Shown: piece by piece, positions 17,615-26,583 of the stretch | Layout: each line of letters opens with the position of its first letter | How positions within the stretch are numbered: the stretch's first letter is position 1 | Assembly (NCBI GenBank): GCA_900770165.1 | Contig: CAAGJJ010000055.1 | Span: forward strand, 1 to 64,000 | Direction: 5' to 3' | Length of the DNA: 64,000 nt | Source of the DNA: Clostridia bacterium | Lineage (GTDB): Bacteria > Bacillota > Clostridia > Oscillospirales > Acutalibacteraceae | Program-made: the position numbers and the translations under genes | The notes under the pieces: generated by a model | Databases searched by the model: none | Seen by the model: the letters and a program-made list of their open reading frames with translations, nothing else | What the model was told of the DNA's origin: nothing

Positions 17615-17655
17615 GATGTTTTAGATAATAATGAAGAAAGTAATGATTAAGTAAG

Positions 17656-17683
17656 TGGGAAGTGCTTAGCGCTTCCCATTTTT
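17656..17683 (+). terminator. Intrinsic terminator after ftsH
   Basis: Ten-bp arms TGGGAAGTGC/GCGCTTCCCA (one G-U pair) with a three-base loop, followed by five T. It closes the dnaB-tilS-hpt-ftsH block. Confidence 0.88.
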
Positions 17684-17722
17684 AAGGGCTATTAATTAAG
17701 TATATAACTAAGGAGAAGCAAG

Positions 17723-19705
17723 ATGGCAAAAAAGTCTAATGAATACGGAAACGAAAGCATTTCTTCACTAAAAGGAGCAGACAGAGTCAGAAAAAGGCCA
17801 GCTGTTATTTTTGGCTCTGATGGTATAGAAGGATGCGAGCATTCTGTTTTTGAAATATTGTCTAATTCAATTGATGAAGCAAGAGAAGGTCACGGAAATA
17901 TTATAACTATAACGAAATTTGCCGATAATTCTATAGAAATAGAAGATCATGGAAGAGGAATACCGGTAGACTTTAATATAAATGAAAAAAGATATAATTG
18001 GGAACTAGTATTTTGTGAGCTTTATGCAGGAGGCAAATACAATAATAGTGCAGCAGAAAGTTATGAGTATTCGCTAGGGCTTAACGGTTTAGGACTTTGT
18101 TCTACACAGTATTCTTCAGAATATATGGATGTAGATATTAGAAGAGATGGATATAGATATACGCTGCATTTCGAAAAGGGAGAAAATGTAGGTGGCCTAA
18201 AAAAGGAAAAATATAATAAAAAAGATACCGGAACTAAAATTAAATGGAAACCAGATCTAGAAGTTTTTACAAATATAGACATACCAAATGAATATTTTAT
18301 TGATATAATAAAAAGGCAAGCGATAGTTAATGATGGAGTTAAGTTTATATTTAAGTATCAAAAAGGAAAAGAATTTGAAAATTTGGAGTTTAGCTATCAA
18401 AATGGAATAGTTGATCATGTAAATGAATTATCTGGTGGAGATAGCATTTCTTCAATTCAATTTTGGCAGTCTGAAAAAAAAGTTAAAGATAGAGAAGATA
18501 AACCTGAGTACAAAACAAAAATAAATATCGCTTTTACATTTTCTAATAAATATAGTGCATCTGAATATTATCATAATTCAAGTTGGCTAGAATATGGTGG
18601 TGCACCTGAAAAAGCAGTAAGAAATGCATTTGTTTATCAAATAGATTCATATATAAAACAATCTGGTAAGTATAATAAAAATGAAAGTAAAATTACTTTT
18701 ACAGATGTTGAAGATTGTTTAATTGTGGTAATTTCATCTTTTTCTAATGTGACTTCATATGAAAACCAAACTAAGAAAGCTATTACAAATAAAGGCATTC
18801 AAGATGCTATGATAGAAATGTTTAGACGCAATTTAGAAATTTATTTTATAGAAAATCCTATTGAAGCGGAAAAAATAGCTAATCAAGTGCTTGTAAATAA
18901 AAGAAGCCGTGAAGACGCCGAAAAAACCAGGCTTAATTTGAAGAAAAAATTAAAAAGTAATATGGATATAACTAGCAGAGTTGCCAAATTTGTCGATTGC
19001 AGAAGTAAAGACGTTGACAAAAGAGAACTTTTTATAGTTGAGGGAGATTCTGCATTAGGTGCTTGTAAGCAAGCAAGAGATCCAGATTTTCAAGCTGTAA
19101 TTCCAATTAGAGGTAAAATATTAAATTGTCTTAAAGCAGATTATAATAAAATATTTAAAAGTGATATTATAACTGATCTTGTAAAAGTGCTAGGTTGTGG
19201 AGTGCAAGTTAAATCTAAGGCAAATAAAGACCTTTCTTCATTTAATCTTGAACAACTAAGGTGGAGCAAAATAATATTGTGTACAGATGCAGACGTGGAT
19301 GGTTTCCAAATAAGAACATTGCTGCTTACTATGTTATATAGGCTTACACCAATGTTAATAGAAAAAGGAAAAGTGTTTATTGCGGAGTCTCCGCTTTATG
19401 AAATAAATACAAAAGATAATACTTATTTTGCATATACAGAACAGGAAAAAGAGAACTTTATAAAAAAGATAGGAGCATCAAGTTATACTGTACAAAGGTC
19501 TAAAGGTCTGGGTGAAAATGAAGCTGATATGATGAATCTTACGACAATGAATCCTAGAACTAGAAGGCTTATAAAGGTTATGCCAGATGACGCAAGACAA
19601 ACAGCAGAAATATTTGATATTTTGTTAGGAGATAATTTATTAGGTCGTAAGGAGTATATTGTTAAGAATGGTTATTTATATTTAGATGATATTGATGTAA
19701 GTTAA
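17723..19705 (+). CDS. parE: DNA topoisomerase IV subunit B (ParE-like)
   Basis: A 660-residue ATPase subunit of a type IIA topoisomerase. The GHKL ATPase shows EILSNSIDEA, EDHGRGIPVDF and GLNGLGLCS, and the QTK loop NQTKKAI. The TOPRIM domain has VEGDSALGA, IPIRGKILN and DADVDGFQIRTLLL. Several positions differ from textbook GyrB (SAGGSA becomes SALGAC; DGAHIRT becomes DGFQIRT), which fits the second, ParE-type pair found in Clostridia. With ParC it would pass DNA strands and separate daughter chromosomes. SD AAGGAG is well placed. Whether the complex can supercoil cannot be told from sequence. Confidence 0.85.
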   Translation: MAKKSNEYGNESISSLKGADRVRKRPAVIFGSDGIEGCEHSVFEILSNSIDEAREGHGNIITITKFADNSIEIEDHGRGIPVDFNINEKRYNWELVFCELYAGGKYNNSAAESYEYSLGLNGLGLCSTQYSSEYMDVDIRRDGYRYTLHFEKGENVGGLKKEKYNKKDTGTKIKWKPDLEVFTNIDIPNEYFIDIIKRQAIVNDGVKFIFKYQKGKEFENLEFSYQNGIVDHVNELSGGDSISSIQFWQSEKKVKDREDKPEYKTKINIAFTFSNKYSASEYYHNSSWLEYGGAPEKAVRNAFVYQIDSYIKQSGKYNKNESKITFTDVEDCLIVVISSFSNVTSYENQTKKAITNKGIQDAMIEMFRRNLEIYFIENPIEAEKIANQVLVNKRSREDAEKTRLNLKKKLKSNMDITSRVAKFVDCRSKDVDKRELFIVEGDSALGACKQARDPDFQAVIPIRGKILNCLKADYNKIFKSDIITDLVKVLGCGVQVKSKANKDLSSFNLEQLRWSKIILCTDADVDGFQIRTLLLTMLYRLTPMLIEKGKVFIAESPLYEINTKDNTYFAYTEQEKENFIKKIGASSYTVQRSKGLGENEADMMNLTTMNPRTRRLIKVMPDDARQTAEIFDILLGDNLLGRKEYIVKNGYLYLDDIDVS

Positions 19706-19759
19706 AATTATATTTATACCCAAATATAAAAAGCTTAAGAAGGTTCGGAGTTGATAAAA

Positions 19760-22000
19760 ATGTCTCCTAGGAGAAAGAAAACAGTTGCTTCAAATGGAAA
19801 CTTCAATAAAAAAGGATATATTGAAGGTGCCGGTGAAGTAGTTGAACAAAAAATTGTAAGTACTATAGAAAAAAACTATATGCCTTATGCCATGAGTGTT
19901 ATAATGTCTAGAGCCATACCAGAAATAGATGGCTTTAAACCTTCTCATAGAAAACTTTTGTTTACGATGTATAAAATGGGACTTTTAAGTTCGGCAAGAA
20001 CGAAGTCTGCTAATATAGTAGGTCAAACCATGAAACTTAATCCACATGGAGACAGCGCTATATATGATACTATGGTAAGGCTTAGCAGAGGATACGAGGC
20101 CCTTTTGCATCCATATGTAGATTCAAAAGGTAATTTTGGTAAATTTTATTCAAGAGATATGGCTTGGGCAGCATCAAGATATACTGAAGCCAAATTAGAT
20201 GAGATATGTAAAGAATTATTTAAAGATATAGATAAGGACACTGTTGATTTCATAGATAATTATGACAATACTCTTAAAGAACCAACATTGCTTCCTGCTA
20301 GTTTTCCATCGATACTCGTAAATGCAAATACAGGAATAGCTGTTGGAATGGCAAGTTCAATATGCCCATTTAACCTAAAAGAAGTCTGTGATACAACTAT
20401 TGCTTTAATGAGGGATCCTGAGCATGATTTAAGCACAACTTTATTAGCACCAGACTTTATAGGAGGAGGACAAATACTTTATGATAAAAAATCGATGGAT
20501 TCTATTTATAAAACGGGTAGAGGACCTATAAAAATAAGATCGAGATATTCATATGATAAGAATGAAAATTGTATTGATATAATTAATATTCCTCCTACAA
20601 CTACATCTGAAGCAATAATAGAAAAAATTATAGATCTTGTAAAATTGGGCAGGATAAAAGAAGTAAGTGATATAAGAGATGAAACAGGCCTTGATGGCCT
20701 AAAAATTACAATAGATTTAAAAAGAGGCGTTGATCCAGAGAAACTTATGAGAAAGTTGTTTAAAATGACACCTCTTGAAGATACATTTTCATGTAACTTT
20801 AATGTACTTATATCTGGTATTCCTAAGGTTTTAGGAGTACGTGAGTTATTAGAGGAATGGATAGCATTTAGAACAGAGTGTGTTAAAAGAAGGACAAGCT
20901 TCGACCTGAAAAAGAAGAGTGATAAAATGCATCTTCTTATAGGGCTTTCAAAAATCTTACTTGATATAGATAAAGCTATTGCAATAATTAGAACTACAGA
21001 TGAGGAATCGGAAGTTATTCCAAATCTTATGATAGGCTTTGGAATAGATGAAATTCAAGCAGAATATGTTGCAGAAATTAAATTAAGACATTTAAATAAA
21101 GAATATATACTTAAAAGAACAGATGAAATAGATCAGTTAAAAAAAGATATAGAAGAGTTACAAGATATTATAAAAAGTAAGCAAAAAATAAATAACATTA
21201 TAATATCTGAATTAAGGGAAGTTTCTAAGAAATATTCAAAACCAAGAAATACAATGATTATTTATTATGATAAAGAGAATGATTATCATGAAGATGAAGA
21301 GATTCCGGATTATTCTGTAAATTTGTTTTTTACCAAAGAAGGCTACTTTAAGAAAATAACTCCACAGTCGTTAAGAATGAGTGGGGAACAAAAGCTTAAA
21401 GAGGGCGATAAAATTGAAAAGGTATTTGAAACTACCAATAATTCTGATTTATTATTTTTTACAAATCAATCAAAAGTATATAAAGCCAAAGCATACGATT
21501 TTCAAGATTCAAAAGCAAGCTTAATGGGAGATTACATACCTGCTAAGTTATCGATGGACGATGATGAGTCAGTTATATGTATGGTAAGCACAAAAGATTA
21601 TTTAGGATATATGTTGTTCTTTTTTGAAAATGGTAAAGTTTCTAAAGTAGATATGCAGTCCTATTATACAAAAACAAATAGAAAGAAATTAGTTGGTGCT
21701 TATTCAGATAAATCTCCTATTGTTCAAGCTATTTATATACAGGAAGATACAGAATTTTTATTGACTTCATCGTCTGGAAGGATGCTAATTTTACATACAG
21801 GAGCAATAAATGCAAAATCTACAAGAAGTAATCAAGGTGTAGCAGTTATGACACTAAAAAAAGGACATAGATTAATTAGTGTAAAAAAATACAAGGAGGG
21901 TGATATTGAAAATCCTAATAGATATAGAACTAAAAATATACCTGCGGTGGGTGCTATGCTGAGTTCCAAAAGAAAAGATAAAAATCAGTTAGAATTTTAA
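19760..22000 (+). CDS. parC: DNA topoisomerase IV subunit A (ParC-like)
   Basis: A 746-residue breakage-reunion subunit. The catalytic tyrosine lies in AASRYTEAKL, after the quinolone-region segment LNPHGDSAIYDTMVR, in which the Ser and Asp associated with drug sensitivity are intact. A coiled region (about 430-490) carries the exit gate. The C-terminal beta-pinwheel (about 505-735) has repeats such as FFTKEGYFKKI and FFENGKVSKVD but no recognisable GyrA box (QRRGGKG), which argues for a decatenase rather than a gyrase. ATG 19760 has CGGAG nine bases upstream; a TTG at 19751 is an alternative. It follows parE by 54 bases. Confidence 0.86.
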   Translation: MSPRRKKTVASNGNFNKKGYIEGAGEVVEQKIVSTIEKNYMPYAMSVIMSRAIPEIDGFKPSHRKLLFTMYKMGLLSSARTKSANIVGQTMKLNPHGDSAIYDTMVRLSRGYEALLHPYVDSKGNFGKFYSRDMAWAASRYTEAKLDEICKELFKDIDKDTVDFIDNYDNTLKEPTLLPASFPSILVNANTGIAVGMASSICPFNLKEVCDTTIALMRDPEHDLSTTLLAPDFIGGGQILYDKKSMDSIYKTGRGPIKIRSRYSYDKNENCIDIINIPPTTTSEAIIEKIIDLVKLGRIKEVSDIRDETGLDGLKITIDLKRGVDPEKLMRKLFKMTPLEDTFSCNFNVLISGIPKVLGVRELLEEWIAFRTECVKRRTSFDLKKKSDKMHLLIGLSKILLDIDKAIAIIRTTDEESEVIPNLMIGFGIDEIQAEYVAEIKLRHLNKEYILKRTDEIDQLKKDIEELQDIIKSKQKINNIIISELREVSKKYSKPRNTMIIYYDKENDYHEDEEIPDYSVNLFFTKEGYFKKITPQSLRMSGEQKLKEGDKIEKVFETTNNSDLLFFTNQSKVYKAKAYDFQDSKASLMGDYIPAKLSMDDDESVICMVSTKDYLGYMLFFFENGKVSKVDMQSYYTKTNRKKLVGAYSDKSPIVQAIYIQEDTEFLLTSSSGRMLILHTGAINAKSTRSNQGVAVMTLKKGHRLISVKKYKEGDIENPNRYRTKNIPAVGAMLSSKRKDKNQLEF

Positions 22001-22109
22001 TATAAGTTTTTTGGAATAAATTACAAAATTTCATTATTTATGCATAAATAAGTTAATATTATTATAACCTTTAATATCTAGATAAATTAAAAAATCAAGG
22101 GGACATGTT

Positions 22110-22922
22110 ATGAAGAAAAAAGAGTTAGTTGTAGATACTCTTAAAGGTATATTTATTGGAGCATGCATGTTAGTACCTGGAGTTAGTGGAGGAACAATAG
22201 CGATTATATTGAATATTTACGATAAATTAATATCATCGGTAAGTTCTTTCTTTAAAGATATAAAAGGAAATATATTAACACTTTTAACTATATGTGGTGG
22301 AGCTGTTGTAGGAATTACTATGTTTTCAAGGGCGATTCTATTTATAGTTAATGAATATACATTTACATCTATGTATTTATTTTTGGGAGCGGTTCTTGGA
22401 AGCATACCTCTATTATTGAAAAAAGCAAAGATTAAAAAATTTTCAATGGGAGTAATTATATATCCAGTTTTGGGGGCTATAATTGCTTTTGCTGTAGAGC
22501 TAGTTCCAAAGGATATTTTTGGTGTTACAGCAGAATCAGGATTACTGGAATATGTTTATATAGTAATAGCGGGAATCGTTTTATCGGTTGCTTTAGTATT
22601 ACCAGGAATAAGTTTTTCATATATGCTTTTAGTCTTAGGAATATATGAATCTACACTTTTAGCGGTAGAACATATGGAAATAATTTTTCTACTTTCGTTA
22701 GTTTTAGGAATAGGTTTAGGCACTATTTTATCTACAAAAATTTTAGAACTAGCAATGAAAAATTATCCTAGAGGGACATATCTTTTAATTATAGGATTTG
22801 TTTTATTTTCAATTAGAGAAATATTTCCAGGAATGCCAACAGGGCTAAATATAATTACATGTTTAATTACGTTTATTATAGGATTTGGAGCAATATTTTT
22901 ATTATCTATGTATTCAGATTAA
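22110..22922 (+). CDS. DUF368 membrane protein (PopT-family undecaprenyl-phosphate translocase)
   Basis: A 270-residue protein with about eight membrane helices. It has the duplicated DUF368 signature: GACMLVPGVSGGTIAIIL near the N-terminus and VLPGISFSYMLLVLGIYES in the second half. DUF368 proteins (PopT) have been shown to recycle the lipid carrier undecaprenyl phosphate across the membrane for cell-wall synthesis. This gene is assigned by family only. AAGGGGA precedes the ATG. It is 17 bases before the Crp-like regulator and may be co-transcribed with it. Confidence 0.88.
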   Translation: MKKKELVVDTLKGIFIGACMLVPGVSGGTIAIILNIYDKLISSVSSFFKDIKGNILTLLTICGGAVVGITMFSRAILFIVNEYTFTSMYLFLGAVLGSIPLLLKKAKIKKFSMGVIIYPVLGAIIAFAVELVPKDIFGVTAESGLLEYVYIVIAGIVLSVALVLPGISFSYMLLVLGIYESTLLAVEHMEIIFLLSLVLGIGLGTILSTKILELAMKNYPRGTYLLIIGFVLFSIREIFPGMPTGLNIITCLITFIIGFGAIFLLSMYSD

Positions 22923-22939
22923 TTGAGTTAGGAGATAAT

Positions 22940-23650
22940 ATGTATAAGATTTATAAAGACAATTTATATAATATGTTAAATAAAGCTTTTATAAATGATT
23001 TTTCCAAAAGTAATATTGAGAAAGAGTTTTCACCATTTTTAGAAAAGGGAATTAAAATAAGAAAAGTAAAAAAAGGTGAGCAATATATCAATTTAGGGAC
23101 AGAAATAGATAAACTAAGCCTTATGTTAACAGGCTTATGCCATATAATTAAGTATACTATCGATGGAAAAAGTATAGTGGTTGATGTTATGTCGGGAGTA
23201 CAGTTATTTGGTTTGTATGAAATATTGAATAATGTAGATTGTTTTTCTTCTACAGTAAATTGTGTTGAAAAAAGTTATTTTATTGAAATACCGGTTTATC
23301 TTATAAAGCAACGATTATTTGAGGATAAAGAATTCACGGGTTTAATGCTTAAATATATGGCATACTTAACCAATAGGTCGTATGAAAGACATCATAAAGA
23401 ATTGATGAGCACTAGTGAAGAAATAGTTTTATCTTATTTATGTAATAAGTGTGATGGAAAAAATTTCCCATATAAAATACTTATAGATAGAAAAACTATG
23501 GCTTTAGAACTTAATATGAGTTTAAGGAACTTATATAGAAATATTGAACATCTAAAAAAATTAGGCATAATATCTATAAATTGCGGGAAAATTATGGTAG
23601 ATGAGTGTCAGTTTAAGCTTATGTGTAAAAAAATACAAGTGATTAGTTAG
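22940..23650 (+). CDS. Crp/Fnr-family transcriptional regulator
   Basis: A 236-residue regulator with a cyclic-nucleotide-binding-like beta roll (about residues 25-145) and a C-terminal winged helix-turn-helix (LNMSLRNLYRNIEHLKKLGII, about 190-212). No FNR-type N-terminal cysteine cluster is visible, and the cAMP-binding arginine/serine signature is not obvious, so the ligand is unknown. The ATG at 22940 has TTAGGAG upstream; the reading frame opens earlier inside the DUF368 gene. A CAAATG-T-CATTTG palindrome over the deoB promoter lies 40 bases after the stop codon, so control of the nucleoside cluster is a reasonable guess. Confidence 0.85.
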   Translation: MYKIYKDNLYNMLNKAFINDFSKSNIEKEFSPFLEKGIKIRKVKKGEQYINLGTEIDKLSLMLTGLCHIIKYTIDGKSIVVDVMSGVQLFGLYEILNNVDCFSSTVNCVEKSYFIEIPVYLIKQRLFEDKEFTGLMLKYMAYLTNRSYERHHKELMSTSEEIVLSYLCNKCDGKNFPYKILIDRKTMALELNMSLRNLYRNIEHLKKLGIISINCGKIMVDECQFKLMCKKIQVIS

Positions 23651-23689
23651 AACAATAAACAAAATTTGATAAAAATGATAAAAAGATGC

Positions 23690-23702
23690 CAAATGTCATT
23701 TG
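23690..23702 (+). promoter_or_regulatory. 13-bp perfect palindrome overlapping the deoB promoter
   Basis: CAAATG-T-CATTTG, with its last three bases inside the predicted -35 box. It lies between the Crp-like gene and deoB. The placement suits a repressor site, but the half-site does not match the classical Crp TGTGA motif, so the binding protein is unproven. Confidence 0.45.
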
Positions 23703-23728
23703 ACTTATTGATTATATTATGTTAGTAT
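23700..23728 (+). promoter_or_regulatory. Predicted promoter of the nucleoside salvage cluster
   Basis: TTGACT (23700-23705), a 17-base spacer and TAGTAT (23723-23728), about 72 bases before the TTG start of deoB. Confidence 0.5.
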
Positions 23729-23800
23729 CTTCTAGTAATGCTATTATAGAAATTGTGGATATTTATGATATAAAATGAAATATGAAAGGAAGTTTTTATA

Positions 23801-24967
23801 TTGAAAAGAGTATTTTTAATTGTTTTAGATAGTTTTGGTATAGGTGAAATGCCAGATGCTGCTAAATATGGAGATGAAGGAAGTAATACAATATCTGCGG
23901 TTTCAAAAGTAGATGGGTTTAACATGAAAAATATGAGATCTTATGGTCTCTTTAATATAGACGGGGTTAAATGCTATAAAAAATCAATTAACCCTAAAGG
24001 CGCTTTTGCAAGAATGACTGAAATTTCAAAAGGAAAAGATACTACAATAGGACATTGGGAAATTGCTGGTATACAGTCAGAACAACCATTGCCTACATTT
24101 CCAAATGGATTTCCAGAGGAAGTAATTAATAAATTTGAAGAGCTTACAGGAAGAAAGGTTATATGCAATAAGCCGTATTCAGGTACTCAAGTATTATTAG
24201 ATTATGGAAAAGAGCATGTTGAAACTGGTGCTTTAATTGTTTATACATCTGCTGACAGTGTTTTTCAAATTGCTGCACATGAGGAAGTTGTTCCAGTAGA
24301 AGAACTTTACAATTACTGTGAAATTGCCAGAGAAATGCTTGTAGGTGAAGTAGGGGTAGGCCGAGTTATAGCTAGACCATTTGTGGGCGAATATCCTAAT
24401 TATACAAGAACATCAAATCGTCACGATTATTCATTAGTGCCACCTAAAACTACTATGCTAGATCAGTTAAAAGATAATAATTACAGTGTAATAGCTGTAG
24501 GTAAAATTAATGATATTTTTGCGGGTAAAGGAATAACTGAGTTTGTAAGAACAAAAAATAATGATGATGGAATGGAAAAAACTATAGAGTTTGCAAAAAA
24601 AGAATTTGAAGGTCTATGCTTTGTAAACTTGGTAGATTTTGATATGCTTTATGGACATAGAAATGATGTAGTAGGGTATGCAAATGCATTAACTAAGTTC
24701 GACGAACAAGTAACAGATGTTATATCTAACTTAAATGAAGAAGATATTCTTATTATTACTGCTGACCACGGTTGTGACCCAACAACTCCGTCTACAGACC
24801 ATTCTAGAGAATATACCCCTATGGTTATGATAGGCAAAAAAGTAAAATCGAGTACAAATTTGAAAACAAGAGAAAGTTTTGCAGATATAGCAGCAACTAT
24901 ATTAGAATATTTTGGAGTGGAACAAGAGGTTAGTGGTGAGTCATTCCTAGGGAAGGTTTTATCTTAA
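23801..24967 (+). CDS. deoB: Phosphopentomutase DeoB
   Basis: A 388-residue metalloenzyme that interconverts (deoxy)ribose-1-phosphate and -5-phosphate. It belongs to the alkaline phosphatase superfamily. Visible motifs are LDSFGIGEMPDAAKYGDEGSNT, the TTIGHWE segment around the phosphorylated threonine, and the metal ligands in ITADHGCDPTTPSTDHSRE. It starts with TTG at 23801, with GAAAGGA upstream. It is first in a cluster with deoD, the nucleoside importer, deoC and pdp, linking nucleoside cleavage to central carbon flow. Confidence 0.96.
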   Translation: MKRVFLIVLDSFGIGEMPDAAKYGDEGSNTISAVSKVDGFNMKNMRSYGLFNIDGVKCYKKSINPKGAFARMTEISKGKDTTIGHWEIAGIQSEQPLPTFPNGFPEEVINKFEELTGRKVICNKPYSGTQVLLDYGKEHVETGALIVYTSADSVFQIAAHEEVVPVEELYNYCEIAREMLVGEVGVGRVIARPFVGEYPNYTRTSNRHDYSLVPPKTTMLDQLKDNNYSVIAVGKINDIFAGKGITEFVRTKNNDDGMEKTIEFAKKEFEGLCFVNLVDFDMLYGHRNDVVGYANALTKFDEQVTDVISNLNEEDILIITADHGCDPTTPSTDHSREYTPMVMIGKKVKSSTNLKTRESFADIAATILEYFGVEQEVSGESFLGKVLS

Positions 24968-25729
24968 ATGGATGGAAATAAAATAGATTTTAGTATATTT
25001 AAATTAAAAAAGGGATTATTAGTTTCTAAGCTGATTTTTTCTTTAGTGTCGTTATGGTTTATTGGTACAGCTATTGCGTTCAATAATTTAGCAGGATTAG
25101 GAAATGATCCTATATCTGTATTTTTAGATGGTGTTAGAAATTTAATTGCAGATATAAGTCCTATAGATGATGTAAATGATTTAGCAGTGGCAACAAATTT
25201 AGTATCTGTAATACTTTTTGTATTAATTTTAATAATAAGAAGAAAATATATAAATATAGGTACACTTATTTATACGTTATTGTTAGGTTCATTTATTGGT
25301 TTTGGAATTAAATTATATTCATTGTTAGGTTTTAAAATATCGTCTCAAAATAGTATGCAAATTTTAACAAATTTATTTTCTGGAACAGGAATAAATGTTT
25401 CGGAGTTTACTTTTCAATGCATTATAAGTACAGTTGCTTGTTTATTTCTGTTTTGGGGTATAGCCATGTTTATATCGATAAATATTGGGTTAGATCCTTT
25501 TACAGGTGCTGCTATGGTGTTAAGCGATTTCATAAAAAAACCATATAAGATAACTAAGGTTATATTAGATTTGTTATTCCTTATATTAGGTTGGATATTT
25601 GGAGGAGAAGTTGGTTTTGTTACAATAGTAGCAGCTTTTTTGGGAGGGCCTGTTATTAATAAATTTGTATTGCTGTTAAATAAAACGAGATTAAAAACAT
25701 TCAATAGTGAAGGTTCAAGTAATTCTTAG
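24968..25729 (+). CDS. YczE/YyaS-type integral membrane protein
   Basis: A 253-residue protein with five or six hydrophobic helices and a GLGNDPISVFLDG segment after the first helix, repeated in diverged form as IGLDPFTGAAMVLSD later; both are typical of the YczE/YitT group. Function is unknown. Its ATG directly follows the deoB stop codon (TAA-ATG), so it is translationally coupled to deoB. The location in the nucleoside cluster suggests a transport-related role, but the sequence does not prove one. Confidence 0.75.
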   Translation: MDGNKIDFSIFKLKKGLLVSKLIFSLVSLWFIGTAIAFNNLAGLGNDPISVFLDGVRNLIADISPIDDVNDLAVATNLVSVILFVLILIIRRKYINIGTLIYTLLLGSFIGFGIKLYSLLGFKISSQNSMQILTNLFSGTGINVSEFTFQCIISTVACLFLFWGIAMFISINIGLDPFTGAAMVLSDFIKKPYKITKVILDLLFLILGWIFGGEVGFVTIVAAFLGGPVINKFVLLLNKTRLKTFNSEGSSNS

Positions 25730-25799
25730 TAATTATTAGTAAAAAATATAAAAGTATAATTTTAAAATTTATTTAATTAAAAATAGGAGGAATATTAGG

Positions 25800-26510
25800 A
25801 TGGCTAATGTACCAACACCACATAATTCAGCACAACAGGGAGATATAGCAAAAACTGTTTTAATGCCAGGAGATCCACTTAGAGCAAAGTTTATAGCAGA
25901 AAATTTTTTAGAAGATGTAAAATGTTTTAATACAGTAAGAAATATGTTTGGCTTTACAGGAACTTATAAAGGAAAGAAAGTTTCAGTTATGGGCGGAGGA
26001 ATGGGTATGCCATCAATAGGCATTTATTCCTATGAATTGTTTAAGTTCTATGATGTTGATAGAATAATTAGAATTGGAACAGCAGGTAGCATAGATGATA
26101 AAGTTGAGCTAAAAGATGTAGTTGTTGGTATGGGCGCATGTACAAACTCAAACTTTGCTTCTCAATATAAATTACCTGGAACATTTGCGCCAATTGCAAG
26201 TTTCGATTTAGTATCAAAGGCTGTTAAGTCCGGTGAACAGCAAGGTATAAAAACAGTAGTGGGAAATGTTTTATCGTCAGATACATTTTATGACGCAGAT
26301 GAAACCGCATTGTCAAAATGGAAAAGTATGGGGGTTCTTGCTGTTGAAATGGAAGCAGCTGCTCTTTATATGAATGCCGCTTATTTGGGCAAAGAGGCAT
26401 TATGTTTACTAACAATTTCAGACTGCCCTTTTAAAGGATTATCATTACCAGCAGAAGAGCGTCAAGTAGGCTTTACTGATATGATGAAAATTGCTTTAGA
26501 AATAGCATGA
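25800..26510 (+). CDS. deoD: Purine-nucleoside phosphorylase DeoD
   Basis: A 236-residue hexameric-type phosphorylase that cleaves purine (deoxy)nucleosides with phosphate. Motifs: MPTPHN-like start PTPHNSA, VLMPGDPLRAKFIA with the phosphate-binding Arg, GGGMGMPSIGIYSYEL, RIGTAGSI and the substrate-binding VEMEAAALY, and the catalytic Asp in TISDCPF. It is full length and has SD AGGAGG. It makes the sugar-1-phosphates that DeoB uses. Confidence 0.97.
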   Translation: MANVPTPHNSAQQGDIAKTVLMPGDPLRAKFIAENFLEDVKCFNTVRNMFGFTGTYKGKKVSVMGGGMGMPSIGIYSYELFKFYDVDRIIRIGTAGSIDDKVELKDVVVGMGACTNSNFASQYKLPGTFAPIASFDLVSKAVKSGEQQGIKTVVGNVLSSDTFYDADETALSKWKSMGVLAVEMEAAALYMNAAYLGKEALCLLTISDCPFKGLSLPAEERQVGFTDMMKIALEIA

Positions 26511-26583
26511 TTAATACTTTTGATAAAATGTATATTTAGGATATACAATTTTATATATTACTATAAATACAGGAGGGAAAAAT

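Noticed and set aside
25730..25799. Possible purine riboswitch before deoD
   Set aside because: The gap is only 70 bases of A/T and shows none of the conserved loop sequences.
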